Positions 26,923-35,597 of a DNA stretch of 43,218 nt are shown in pieces. A program made the translations under genes and the position numbers. Below the pieces are notes generated by a model. That model did no database searches. It was not told where the DNA came from and saw nothing but the letters and a program-made list of their open reading frames with translations. This DNA is from Campylobacteraceae bacterium (lineage in GTDB: Bacteria; Campylobacterota; Campylobacteria; Campylobacterales; Sulfurospirillaceae): positions 1 to 43,218 of the forward strand of contig JALUBH010000048.1 of the NCBI GenBank assembly GCA_027050775.1. Direction: 5' to 3'. Positions within the stretch are counted from its first letter, which is position 1. Every line of letters begins with the position of its first letter.

Positions 26923-27528
26923 TTAATCACAGTTTTCAACACAAATCTTATGAGGCACGACCTCCCCTCCACAACTTATAAAACAACTATCAAACATATC
27001 ATCACAGGAGCATTTTTTAACACATCTGTTTTGCTGTTGAATTAGTATCTCATCAAATGTGATATATCTCGGCTCTCTTGGTTTGCCTGGTTTGCTTCTT
27101 CTGAGATTTTTTATCATATATCTCAGCTCATCTCTTCTGCCACATGCGTATCTGTCGCCATTTTGCGAGCATTTATCACTAAAATATTTCCAATCGTTGT
27201 ATTTCTCATCATATCTATTTTGCCAATCAAATATATCAAAATTATAATCACTCAACTTGGCTTGATAGCGAGCATATCTCTGTTTGTAACTCTTGTCTGT
27301 TTTGCTTTGTATCTGTTTTGCTTTATCGTAGGCATAACTCAAACAATCGCTATAATCTTCTGCACATCTTTGCTTACACTGCTGCTTTGCCTTTGAACAA
27401 TTTTGCAAACATACTTTGGAGTTTTTCCCAAGTGGCGGTATGTACTGATTTTTTATGACATACTGTGGAGCACATCCGCTAAACAAAAACCCAAAACCCA
27501 AAACAAATACAACAATCATAGTTTTCAT
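26923..27528 (-). CDS. Cys-rich lipoprotein of unknown function
   Basis: 201 residues from the ATG at 27528, chosen because AAAGGAG lies just before it and the signal peptide begins there. Lipobox LFSGC gives a lipidated Cys about residue 19. Two Cys clusters follow: CLQNCSKAKQQCKQRC and CVKKCSCDDMFDSCFISC, joined by a Tyr/Lys/Arg-rich linker. Paired Cys spaced by three residues suggest disulfide-linked helical hairpins rather than haem (no CxxCH). It lies 40 bases downstream of the CiaB-like gene on the same strand. No family recognised. Confidence 0.7.
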   Translation of the reverse strand: MKTMIVVFVLGFGFLFSGCAPQYVIKNQYIPPLGKNSKVCLQNCSKAKQQCKQRCAEDYSDCLSYAYDKAKQIQSKTDKSYKQRYARYQAKLSDYNFDIFDWQNRYDEKYNDWKYFSDKCSQNGDRYACGRRDELRYMIKNLRRSKPGKPREPRYITFDEILIQQQNRCVKKCSCDDMFDSCFISCGGEVVPHKICVENCD

Positions 27529-27568
27529 ATCGACTCCTTTATAGAACACTCTATCTAATATTTGTGAA

Positions 27569-29449
27569 TTAGATGTGATTTGATTTGGTATTAGTTTCTA
27601 GCCACTCTTTTTTATCTTCGCTCTCATCTATTTCTCGCCCTATATCTTGGTGCAAATTCCAATAGTATTCGACAAAAGACTCAACAATACTATTTTTTGG
27701 CATATAATCACCACTCTTTTTAGATACAAATCTTTTTAAAAATTCATTCGCATCTCTTTTTTGCAAATAATGCCCAGCCAACTCTTCGTAAGTCTTAAGA
27801 TACCATTTTTTCAATCTATCATAAAATTCATCCTCTACATGTAGAGTTAATTTTCCATCAAATTCCAACACTCCACTGTCAAAAAGTGCTTGTAGATGTA
27901 TCAATCCTTCACAATAATACGGTTCTACTTCACCTGTTTTTCTCCAGGCTATCAGAGATACTGCTCTTTTTATCAGTTCAAGAAAGATATACTCTCTTGT
28001 CTCCTCTTCTTCACTCATAAAAAAAGCTACCAAGCCTCCGGTTGTTGCTTTAAACTCTTCTATATTTTTAAATACTCCGCTTCTGTTCATCGCCATTTCC
28101 GTATCACTATCAAGCCACAAGATATGCCCAAACTCGTGTCCGATAGTACTAATCTCGTAAACTTTATGCCAAATCTTACTTTTTTTAAAAATCAACTCTC
28201 TCTCTTTTTGGACAAATTCATCTCCAAATACAATCTTGTCTATCTTAAGAAATGGCTTTGCTCTTTGAATATCAAGTATATTGTCTGCAAAAGCAAATAT
28301 TTTTTTACCCTCTTCTTTGCTCACCAATTCATCATTCGGTACGACCTGAGCTGAAAAAAGACCATTGAATTCACTTGCAAAAAATAGTGCGGGACGGCCT
28401 ATATAGAGCTGAACTCTTTTTAGATTCTCTTGAGTTCTCTTTTGCACTTGCATATACTTTTCATCAAATTTTTTAAAAAGTTTTTTATACATGGAAGATA
28501 TGGCATCATAAGTGTCATTTGCACCTAGATTTTTTGGGTTTGCTATCCTGACATCCCACTCTAACGCAACTGTTTTTCTATAATGGTCCTCATAATATTC
28601 AAGAGGATGCCCAACTTGTATAGGCGAGGTTACTTGCATCCATGCTCTGTCCACATCCCTCCATCTTGAGAGTAGCATAGTTCTATTTTTTTCACCAAAT
28701 GCTTTTTTCAAACTCTCAAAGTACCTTATATACTCATTTTTTTGATTGGTATCTCTATCTTCAAGAGTCTTCAAAGTCGCTACTAGGTTTTCAAGCTTTT
28801 GACATACTTTCTTAACAAAATTACTAAAATGCTGAGCATAAGTCTCTATCTTATACCCGTTCTCATCTTCCACTAATACAGAGTAAGATCTGTCTGTCAA
28901 ATCTCCGTTTTCATCCCTCTCAAAAAGATCATTTTTTCTTAAAAATTCTATCGTTTCATCACCATATTTACTTTGTAATTCTTGATTTAGCGTTTCGATT
29001 ATATACTCATTCCAATCAAATTGCCACTCACTCATCACCAAACCTATCTCATAAACACCATCTAACAATTCTCTATAAAATGAATTTAACAAACCCATGC
29101 TTTTTACATCTTCTATCAGTTTTTTTTCTCTTTTAAGATGAAAATTTTTTGTCCATAGATATGCTAGCGCTTTTTTCTTCTCTATCTCTTTTTTACTATT
29201 TTTTTCTTTGATGAGTACTTGTATAAACTGTTCATCTCGCAAATTTATCAATCTTGAAAGCAATGCCAAATAGTTTTCTTTAGTATGTTTTAGTTCACAC
29301 TCATCCAAAAATTCATCTACATATATATTTATCCCATCATTACTATAATCTTCATCTTCCACTATGCCAAAAAATGATCCTAACTCTTTTTGATTTTCAC
29401 TAATCAAATCATAAAACCTAGTTAAATCGTTTTGAAATTTTCTGTCCAC
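27569..29449 (-). CDS. CiaB-like protein with HExxH metallopeptidase motif
   Basis: 626 residues, no signal peptide. Overall length and sequence style match the CiaB proteins found across Campylobacterota, named for the C. jejuni invasion antigen but present in free-living species. Residues 437-446 read GHEFGHILWL, a zinc-peptidase HExxH (H438, E439, H442), and EEFKATTGG (464 on) could give the third ligand Glu, so the protein probably is a cytoplasmic peptidase-like enzyme. The start is GTG with AAGGA seven bases upstream. The family name is from memory and moderately sure; the HExxH is directly visible. Confidence 0.65.
   Translation of the reverse strand: MDRKFQNDLTRFYDLISENQKELGSFFGIVEDEDYSNDGINIYVDEFLDECELKHTKENYLALLSRLINLRDEQFIQVLIKEKNSKKEIEKKKALAYLWTKNFHLKREKKLIEDVKSMGLLNSFYRELLDGVYEIGLVMSEWQFDWNEYIIETLNQELQSKYGDETIEFLRKNDLFERDENGDLTDRSYSVLVEDENGYKIETYAQHFSNFVKKVCQKLENLVATLKTLEDRDTNQKNEYIRYFESLKKAFGEKNRTMLLSRWRDVDRAWMQVTSPIQVGHPLEYYEDHYRKTVALEWDVRIANPKNLGANDTYDAISSMYKKLFKKFDEKYMQVQKRTQENLKRVQLYIGRPALFFASEFNGLFSAQVVPNDELVSKEEGKKIFAFADNILDIQRAKPFLKIDKIVFGDEFVQKERELIFKKSKIWHKVYEISTIGHEFGHILWLDSDTEMAMNRSGVFKNIEEFKATTGGLVAFFMSEEEETREYIFLELIKRAVSLIAWRKTGEVEPYYCEGLIHLQALFDSGVLEFDGKLTLHVEDEFYDRLKKWYLKTYEELAGHYLQKRDANEFLKRFVSKKSGDYMPKNSIVESFVEYYWNLHQDIGREIDESEDKKEWLETNTKSNHI
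27833..27846. repeat. CTCTACATGTAGAG palindrome, copy 4 (exact)
   Basis: Exact copy inside the CiaB-like gene, coding Leu-His-Val-Glu in TLHVEDEF. Confidence 0.85.
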
Positions 29450-29523
29450 TTCTTTTCCTTCTAAATATAATTTAATAGTAGTATTATAGCAAGTAAGTTA
29501 TAATATCATAATGGAGAGTATGT

Positions 29524-30642
29524 ATGACAAAAGATACCGAGATAAATAATTACCTAGCAAGAGGTATTGTTGAAGCAAACCTTAATTTTTCTAAGGACAA
29601 AAAAAGTCCGTTTTCACTAGTCAAATTTGAATACAAAGTTGATTTGAGTGATGCTTACTCTTTTAAAGATTTTATCTCTTTTATCCATATTTATACAGAT
29701 TTTAGCCCTATCTTAAAGCAGGGCAAAGATAGCTTTTTGATTTTTTTAAAAGATACAAAGATACATCAGGCAAAAGCTATCATAAATAAATTATTTTATA
29801 AATGCAACAACAAATTTCGCATAGATATCGAAGATATAGGCATCACCCTAAGCAGTCCAAACGATAATTACAAAACATTGATTGACAGAGTGGACAAGTA
29901 CTATGTAATGTCAAAACTTTCGAGCTCAAAAAAAGTATTTTACGGGACTGTTGATTTTGATTATTATGACACTATAGATCCTCTTAAGGTCATCAAAAAT
30001 ATATTTAACAAATCCAGCCATATCATTTTAAACAACCTCTACAAGGGCATACCGATTCAATCTGGTGTAAGGGTAAGCGGTTTTAGTGAGGGCATAATAC
30101 AAGCAAAGATAAATGCTGATAAAATTCCATTTTATGAGAAAGAAAAATTTACATTTATTCAGCACGATATGATACCCGATATAATCAAAGCTGACATACT
30201 AAAAGTAGATAAAAATAGATTTTTAATAGTCTTAGGAAATCTACAATTTCTCAGATCTTCACCTCTCGAAAGAAGCAATATAAGAATTCATCCAAACAAA
30301 AATATACATGCAATCCTTGCAAAAGCTCATAAAAAGCTCGCGGAAGGAAATATAATAAGTATTTCGGAAAACTCCATCTCACTAAAAATAGTCTCGGAAA
30401 AAGCAAAAATTCTGATGAGTAGCGATCTGTTTCAAAAAGAGTTAGAGATAAAATTTTTATTGGCAAATGATAAAAATTTTCTATCTCCGATAAAAGTAAA
30501 ATCTTATATATTTAATATAATAGACGAACAAATTATACTAAATATTTCTCCAAACAAGAACGAAAGAACCAGAATCAGAGATTATATATCTATTCAACAA
30601 AATGAACTGTTGACAGCATTAAAGCTAGAGCTAAAAAAATAA
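29524..30642 (+). CDS. Degenerate GGDEF plus PilZ-like c-di-GMP receptor (putative)
   Basis: 372 residues, soluble. The first ~165 residues read like a GGDEF domain that has lost its active site: the signature position is QGKDSFLIFL, and the closing helix LIDRVDKYYVMSKL followed by SSSKKVFYG matches the usual end of a GGDEF fold. The second half has an RSNIR motif and SISENSISLKI, which resemble the RxxxR and (D/N)xSxxG motifs of PilZ but are imperfect. This suggests a c-di-GMP-binding or evolved regulatory protein without catalysis. The PiT permease gene follows 16 bases on, possibly co-transcribed. The assignment is by eye and tentative. Confidence 0.5.
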   Translation: MTKDTEINNYLARGIVEANLNFSKDKKSPFSLVKFEYKVDLSDAYSFKDFISFIHIYTDFSPILKQGKDSFLIFLKDTKIHQAKAIINKLFYKCNNKFRIDIEDIGITLSSPNDNYKTLIDRVDKYYVMSKLSSSKKVFYGTVDFDYYDTIDPLKVIKNIFNKSSHIILNNLYKGIPIQSGVRVSGFSEGIIQAKINADKIPFYEKEKFTFIQHDMIPDIIKADILKVDKNRFLIVLGNLQFLRSSPLERSNIRIHPNKNIHAILAKAHKKLAEGNIISISENSISLKIVSEKAKILMSSDLFQKELEIKFLLANDKNFLSPIKVKSYIFNIIDEQIILNISPNKNERTRIRDYISIQQNELLTALKLELKK

Positions 30643-30658
30643 GAATTTAAGGATATCT

Positions 30659-32272
30659 ATGGATTTAAAATCCGTTGCCTATATGCAAAAGGCAAAAAAA
30701 GCAAGAAATAAAACTGCCTCTAGCATAGCAGTCAGTTTAATCTTTATAGTATTGGTTTCATACTATGTGTATCTATTTTCATCACAAACACCAAATTATG
30801 TTCTGCTTATGATTTCAGCAGTTTTTGGTGCATATATGGCAATGAATATAGGCGCAAATGATGTCGCCAACAATGTCGGTCCGGCTGTAGGTTCAAATGC
30901 TATCAGTATATTTTGGGCGATCATATTAGCTGCTATCTTTGAATCAGCCGGTGCTTTGATAGCCGGTGGCGATGTTGTGGGAACTATAAAAAAAGGTATC
31001 ATAAATCCAGCACTCATACAAAATGCGGATGTTTTTATATGGATTATGATGGCCGCTCTTTTAGCAGGTGCTCTGTGGTTAAATCTCGCAACTGCACTAG
31101 GTGCCCCGGTCTCTACCACTCACTCCATAGTCGGAGGAGTAATGGGTGCCGGTATAGCAGCTGCCGGATGGGATATTGTAAACTGGTCAAAGATGGAAGC
31201 CATAGTTGCAAGCTGGGTTATCTCTCCTCTGCTTGGTGGATTAATCGCGGCAGGTTTTTTGATGTTTATCAAAAAAACTATCATATTTAAAGATGATAAA
31301 AAAGAGGCGGCTAAAACCATAGTTCCCATCTTGATAGCCATAATGACTTGGGCATTTTCAACTTATATACTACTAAAAGGCTTCAAGCACCTCATCAAAC
31401 TAAACTTTTTAACTGCTAGTGTAATTGGACTAGGCATATCTTTGTTTCTCTACTATCTAACCAAACCATCCATCATGAGAGCAGCCACTAAACTTCCAAA
31501 TACAAGAGTTGCAATCAATAAACTCTTCAATATACCTTTGATATTTTCAGCTGCCCTGCTTAGTTTTGCACATGGCGCCAATGATGTAGCAAACGCAGTG
31601 GGACCACTTGCAGCCATAAATGATGCAATCATGCATAGTGCATTTTCGGCCAAAGCTCATATACCTCTTTGGGTTATGGTTGTAGGAGCCATCGGCATAT
31701 CACTAGGCCTAGCACTTTATGGACCAAAACTCATAAGAAAAGTGGGGAGCGAAATAACTGAACTAGACCAGATAAGGGCTTTTTGTGTCGCTATGGCAGC
31801 TTCTATCACAGTTATCATCGCTAGTCAGCTAGGTCTGCCTGTAAGCTCCACGCATATAGCACTTGGAGGAATTTTCGGGGTAGGTTTTTTAAGAGAGTAT
31901 TTAACTAGAAACGAAGTCCAAGAGATAAAAGAGGAGATCAAAAAAACTCATCTTGAAGAGCAACTAGAACAATTAGAAGAGTATAAAAACGAGCTCGAAT
32001 CACTAGGTAAACTCAAAAAAGTCGATCCATATCTAATCAAAAATCTCATGAGCAAGATAAACGAAGAGAAAAAAATTATCAACAAGATAGATGCCGGCAA
32101 AATTCACATGAGCAAGATTGAGAAAAAAGCTGTCAAAGTAGTAAAAAAACATGAATTAGTAAAACGCTCTGCCATAAAGATGATAGTAGCTGCTTGGCTC
32201 ATAACAGTGCCGGCTGCCGGGCTACTCTCTGCGATGTTCTACTTTATGCTAAGGGGAATTTTACTACCATAA
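30659..32272 (+). CDS. pit: PiT-family inorganic phosphate permease
   Basis: 537 residues. The two inverted halves each carry the signature: GANDVANNVGPAVGS (~60-75) and HGANDVANAVGPLAAI (~302-317), with APVSTTHSIVGGVMG and LPVSSTHIALGGIFG as the partner loops. Phosphate is taken up with a cation. A ~90-residue Lys/Glu-rich coiled-coil stretch (EEIKKTHLEEQLEQLEEYKN and on) sits before the last membrane helix, in the cytoplasm, and is unusual. Ribosome-binding site AAGGA; the previous gene ends 16 bases upstream. Confidence 0.92.
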   Translation: MDLKSVAYMQKAKKARNKTASSIAVSLIFIVLVSYYVYLFSSQTPNYVLLMISAVFGAYMAMNIGANDVANNVGPAVGSNAISIFWAIILAAIFESAGALIAGGDVVGTIKKGIINPALIQNADVFIWIMMAALLAGALWLNLATALGAPVSTTHSIVGGVMGAGIAAAGWDIVNWSKMEAIVASWVISPLLGGLIAAGFLMFIKKTIIFKDDKKEAAKTIVPILIAIMTWAFSTYILLKGFKHLIKLNFLTASVIGLGISLFLYYLTKPSIMRAATKLPNTRVAINKLFNIPLIFSAALLSFAHGANDVANAVGPLAAINDAIMHSAFSAKAHIPLWVMVVGAIGISLGLALYGPKLIRKVGSEITELDQIRAFCVAMAASITVIIASQLGLPVSSTHIALGGIFGVGFLREYLTRNEVQEIKEEIKKTHLEEQLEQLEEYKNELESLGKLKKVDPYLIKNLMSKINEEKKIINKIDAGKIHMSKIEKKAVKVVKKHELVKRSAIKMIVAAWLITVPAAGLLSAMFYFMLRGILLP

Positions 32273-32361
32273 GACACGATAATCAAAATCCTTTCTTCAA
32301 CATTAGTTTTGATTCACCGTGACCATAAGAGCACTTTAAGTATAAAAATGTAAAATGTCGA

Positions 32362-32449
32362 AACAGCTAGGGGTGCCATCGTGCTGAGAAGAGTTCTCTC
32401 TAACCCTTGAACCTGAATATGGATAATACCAGCGTAGGAAAGCGAACAC
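32362..32449 (+). ncRNA. TPP riboswitch (THI box)
   Basis: The conserved parts are plain: CTAGGGGTGCC, then GTGCTGAGA, ACCCTTGAACCTGA and GGATAATACCAGCGTAGGAA. It binds thiamine pyrophosphate and controls the thiS-thiG-thiH-thiE operon that begins 55 bases later. A TATAAA-like box near 32341 would start the leader. Confidence 0.95.
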
Positions 32450-32457
32450 TTCAAACT

Positions 32458-32512
32458 TCTAATCAGCGTATATATCCAAATTCACCATGCAGGAGATTAG
32501 ACTTTGGATATA
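32458..32512 (+). promoter_or_regulatory. Expression platform of the TPP riboswitch with two crossing helices
   Basis: TCTAATC (32458-32464) can pair with GATTAGA (32495-32501), and TATATCCAAA (32471-32480) with TTTGGATATA (32503-32512). The helices cross, so they are mutually exclusive or form a pseudoknot. The ribosome-binding site AGGAG (32491-32495) lies at the first helix and the thiS start at 32504 inside the second. No T tract follows, which points to translational control. Confidence 0.65.
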
Positions 32513-32704
32513 GTATTGAACAGCAAACCTCACAATATGAAAGAAAAATCATCGCTATATGATTTATTGAAAAATCTTAAACTAAATCCTGACAATGTAG
32601 TCACAGAACTAAATCTACAGATTATAAAAAAAGATAAAAGAGAAAGCACAATTCTCAAAAATAGCGACAGAGTTGAAATCATAACTTTCATGGGAGGCGG
32701 ATAA
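32504..32704 (+). CDS. thiS: Sulfur carrier protein ThiS
   Basis: 66 residues of the ubiquitin-like sulfur carriers. The start MDIVLNSKP and the C-terminus ITFMGGG with the terminal Gly-Gly that becomes the thiocarboxylate fit ThiS. The start is TTG at 32504, 8 bases after AGGAG; an ATG at 32537 would remove the first strand and is rejected. It donates sulfur to thiazole synthesis on ThiG. No ThiF activating enzyme is seen in the window. Confidence 0.9.
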   Translation: MDIVLNSKPHNMKEKSSLYDLLKNLKLNPDNVVTELNLQIIKKDKRESTILKNSDRVEIITFMGGG

Positions 32705-33472
32705 TTGGATAAATTAAAGATTGCTAACAAAGAGTTTTCAAGCAGACTACTTAGCGGAACAGGAAAATTCAGAGATAAAGCTGATATAAAAGAGATGCTT
32801 AAACAAAGTGGTTCACAAATCATCACTATAGCCTTAAGGCGTGTAAATTTGGAAAATCCGCAAGATAATATACTAAATTATATACCAAAATCAACAACAC
32901 TTTTGCCCAATACCTCAGGTGCAAGAGATGCAGATGAAGCCATAAGGATAGCCCATATAGCAAGAGAAGTGGGCTGTGGGAATTTTATAAAGATAGAAGT
33001 CATACATGATGCAAAGTACCTAATGCCAGACAATGAAGAGACTATAAAAGCTACAAAAATTTTAGCAAAAGATGGATTTGTAGTTTTGCCTTACATAACA
33101 CCAGATATAATCACATGTAAAAAACTAGAAGATGCCGGAGCAAGTGCCGTTATGCCTCTAGGAGCGCCTATCGGCTCAAATGCCGGACTTCAAACCAAGG
33201 CACTTTTGGAGATGATTATAGAAAACAGTAATCTACCTGTCATAGTAGATGCAGGCATAGGATTGCCTTCGCACGCTGCTAGTGCTATGGAGCTTGGAGC
33301 AGATGCCGTGCTCATAAATACAGCCATAGCAACAGCAGATAATCCTCCTTTGATGGCAGAAGCATTTAGCATGGCTATCAAAGCCGGAAGAGTTGCATAT
33401 CTATCAAAACTTCAAAAAAGCAGTAAATATGCCAATGCCTCTTCTCCTCTTACAGGATTTTTAAACTTATGA
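32705..33472 (+). CDS. thiG: Thiazole synthase ThiG
   Basis: A 255-residue TIM barrel. Family phrases are [26 protein letters not shown] (usually NTAGC), FIKIEVIHD with the Schiff-base Lys, [12 protein letters not shown] and [12 protein letters not shown]. It builds the thiazole phosphate from DXP, dehydroglycine (from ThiH) and the ThiS thiocarboxylate. The start is TTG directly after the thiS stop, with GGAGG in the end of thiS. Its stop overlaps thiH by 4 bases. Confidence 0.95.
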   Translation: MDKLKIANKEFSSRLLSGTGKFRDKADIKEMLKQSGSQIITIALRRVNLENPQDNILNYIPKSTTLLPNTSGARDADEAIRIAHIAREVGCGNFIKIEVIHDAKYLMPDNEETIKATKILAKDGFVVLPYITPDIITCKKLEDAGASAVMPLGAPIGSNAGLQTKALLEMIIENSNLPVIVDAGIGLPSHAASAMELGADAVLINTAIATADNPPLMAEAFSMAIKAGRVAYLSKLQKSSKYANASSPLTGFLNL

Positions 33473-34569
33473 GTTTTTTAAATATTTTAAACAAATACGA
33501 CAATTTTGATTTTGAAGAGTATTTAAGAAGCGTAGATGACGAGATGGTGCTTTCGTCTTTAGAAAAAAAGAGACTAGATGATTTTGATTTTCTAAATCTA
33601 CTCTCACCAAAAGCTAAAAGCCATATAGAAGCTCTAGCCAAAAAAGCTCACGAAATCACGGTGGCAAATTTTGGATATACTATAAATCTCTATCTTCCTA
33701 TCTATATCTCAAACTACTGTAGTAGTGACTGTTTATACTGTGGTTTCAGCAAAAAAAATAGAATTCAAAGAAAAAAACTATCTTTGAATGAGATAGAAAT
33801 CGAAGCACAAGAGATAGCAAAAAGTAAAATCAAACATATATTGCTTCTAACAGGAGAATCTAGAGCTGTAACGCCACTAAAATATCTTTGTGATGCAGTT
33901 AAGATATTGAAAAAATACTTTTCATTTGTAGCTATTGAAGTTTATCCTATGAGTCAAGAAGATTATGAAGTGCTTTTTAACTCAGGAGTTGACGGCCTGA
34001 CGGTTTATCAAGAATCTTATGACAAAAAGATATATGAAAGTGTACATATAAGTGGTGAAAAAAGTAACTATGAGTACAGACTAGAAACCCCGCAAAGAGG
34101 AGCAGAAGCAGGGTTTAGGAACATAAATATAGGCACTCTCTTTGGTTTGGGTCATATTTTAAAAGAGGCATTTTTCAGTGGACTCCACGCCGCGTATTTG
34201 AGCGATAGATACCTAGGTTGCGAGTTTGGATTGTCTCTTCCGCGCATAAATGATGCAGAGGGACATTTTAAGCCAAATCATATACTAGATGATGTAACAT
34301 TTGTACAAATCATGTGTGCATATAGGCTCTTTTTACCAAGGGTTGAGATAAATATCTCTACTCGAGAGAGTGCAGATTTTAGAGATAATCTTTTGGGGAT
34401 TTGCGCTACAAAATTTTCAGCCGGTTCTAAAACAGAAGTTGGTGGCTATACGAAAGCCAAAACAGAACCTCAGTTTGAAATCTCAGATACAAGAAAGAGT
34501 GACGCCGTGATACAAAGAATTCAAAACCTAGGATATGAGCCTGTGTATAAAAATTGGGAAAATATATGA
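33469..34569 (+). CDS. thiH: 2-iminoacetate (dehydroglycine) synthase ThiH
   Basis: A 366-residue radical-SAM enzyme. The [4Fe-4S] motif CxxxCxxC is C84-C88-C91 ([13 protein letters not shown]). [10 protein letters not shown], the [12 protein letters not shown] stretch and [14 protein letters not shown] further mark ThiH, which cleaves Tyr to give dehydroglycine and p-cresol. The anaerobic route fits a microaerophile, in contrast to the oxygen-dependent ThiO. Overlaps thiG by 4 bases and the thiE start by 4. Confidence 0.95.
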   Translation: MSFLNILNKYDNFDFEEYLRSVDDEMVLSSLEKKRLDDFDFLNLLSPKAKSHIEALAKKAHEITVANFGYTINLYLPIYISNYCSSDCLYCGFSKKNRIQRKKLSLNEIEIEAQEIAKSKIKHILLLTGESRAVTPLKYLCDAVKILKKYFSFVAIEVYPMSQEDYEVLFNSGVDGLTVYQESYDKKIYESVHISGEKSNYEYRLETPQRGAEAGFRNINIGTLFGLGHILKEAFFSGLHAAYLSDRYLGCEFGLSLPRINDAEGHFKPNHILDDVTFVQIMCAYRLFLPRVEINISTRESADFRDNLLGICATKFSAGSKTEVGGYTKAKTEPQFEISDTRKSDAVIQRIQNLGYEPVYKNWENI

Positions 34570-35597
34570 TGATGAAATATATTTATAGAATTTTAGATGC
34601 AAATGTAAACCGAGCGGCTGAGGGGATAAGAGTAGTTGAAGATATATGCAGATTTAACTATGAAAACGAAAAACTGACAAAAAAACTAAGAGACATGCGG
34701 CACAAAATAAGAAAAAATCTAAAAGACATAGACTCTCACCTCCTAAGACATAGAGATTCAGCCCACGATATAGGTAAAAAAATCACAAAACAGAGCAAGA
34801 TAGACAAGAAAGAGGGATTATCTCAAATCATCGCCGCAAACTTCAAGCGAGCACTAGAGGCCATAAGAGTGATAGAAGAGATAAGCAAAACCACAGATAA
34901 TATGTACGGTATCGGTAAAGAGTATGAGGCTCTCAGATATGAGCTCTATTATCTCGAAAAAGAGGTGCTTCTACTCACATCTAAAAAGTCTCTCCCACAA
35001 GGAATTTACGGTATAACATTTGAGAAATTTTCAAACGGCAGGAGCAATATAGAAGTAGTAGATGAGATGATAAAAGCCGGCATAAAAATCATCCAATACA
35101 GAGAAAAAGACAAAAATTTTCAAAAGATGTATGAAGAGGCAAAAACCCTAAGAAAGATGACAAAAGAGGCTGGTGTACTCTTCATAATCAATGACCATGT
35201 AGAGCTAGCAATGATGGTAGATGCTGATGGTGTGCACATAGGGGATGATGACTGGCCTCTTAAAGAGGTGAGAAAACTACTAGGGGACGACAAAATCATA
35301 GGTCTATCCACCCACTCAAAAGAACAGGCATTAAGGGCAGTCGAGCTTGGGGCTGATTATATAGGAGTGGGTCCCATATATGATACTTTGACAAAAGATT
35401 ATGCAACTGTTGGCATAAAATACCTCGAATTTGTAGCACAAAATATCCCTATACCCTTTGTAGCGATAGGAGGCATCAAAGAACACAATATCCAAGAAGT
35501 GATAAAAGCAGGTGCTAAAAGCATCGCACTAGTAACAGAAATCACCCAGGCTATAGACATAAAAGAGAAGATAAAAATACTAGGCAAACAGTTTTAA
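34566..35597 (+). CDS. thiE: ThiD2-like domain fused to thiamine-phosphate synthase ThiE
   Basis: 344 residues from the ATG at 34566, the first of three in-frame ATG codons; it overlaps the thiH stop and is chosen over the upstream TTG. The N-terminal ~135 residues (RILDANVNRAAEGIRVVED, later RALEAIRVIEEI) match the ThiD2 domain, reported to serve as an HMP-phosphate kinase. The C-terminal ~200 residues form the ThiE barrel: IIQYREKD, FIINDHVELA, DGVHIGDDDW and YIGVGPIYDT. The fusion would make HMP-PP and join it to thiazole phosphate. A separate ThiD and ThiC are not in the window. Its end overlaps the convergent kinase gene by 4 bases. Confidence 0.9.
   Translation: MMMKYIYRILDANVNRAAEGIRVVEDICRFNYENEKLTKKLRDMRHKIRKNLKDIDSHLLRHRDSAHDIGKKITKQSKIDKKEGLSQIIAANFKRALEAIRVIEEISKTTDNMYGIGKEYEALRYELYYLEKEVLLLTSKKSLPQGIYGITFEKFSNGRSNIEVVDEMIKAGIKIIQYREKDKNFQKMYEEAKTLRKMTKEAGVLFIINDHVELAMMVDADGVHIGDDDWPLKEVRKLLGDDKIIGLSTHSKEQALRAVELGADYIGVGPIYDTLTKDYATVGIKYLEFVAQNIPIPFVAIGGIKEHNIQEVIKAGAKSIALVTEITQAIDIKEKIKILGKQF

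Noticed and set aside
27896-28354. 152-codon forward frame antisense to the CiaB-like gene
   Set aside because: No start signal and no recognisable domain; the opposite strand carries HExxH.
32281-32314. AATCAAAA/TTTTGATT dyad after the PiT gene as a terminator
   Set aside because: AT-only stem, 18-base loop and no following T tract; too weak to annotate.
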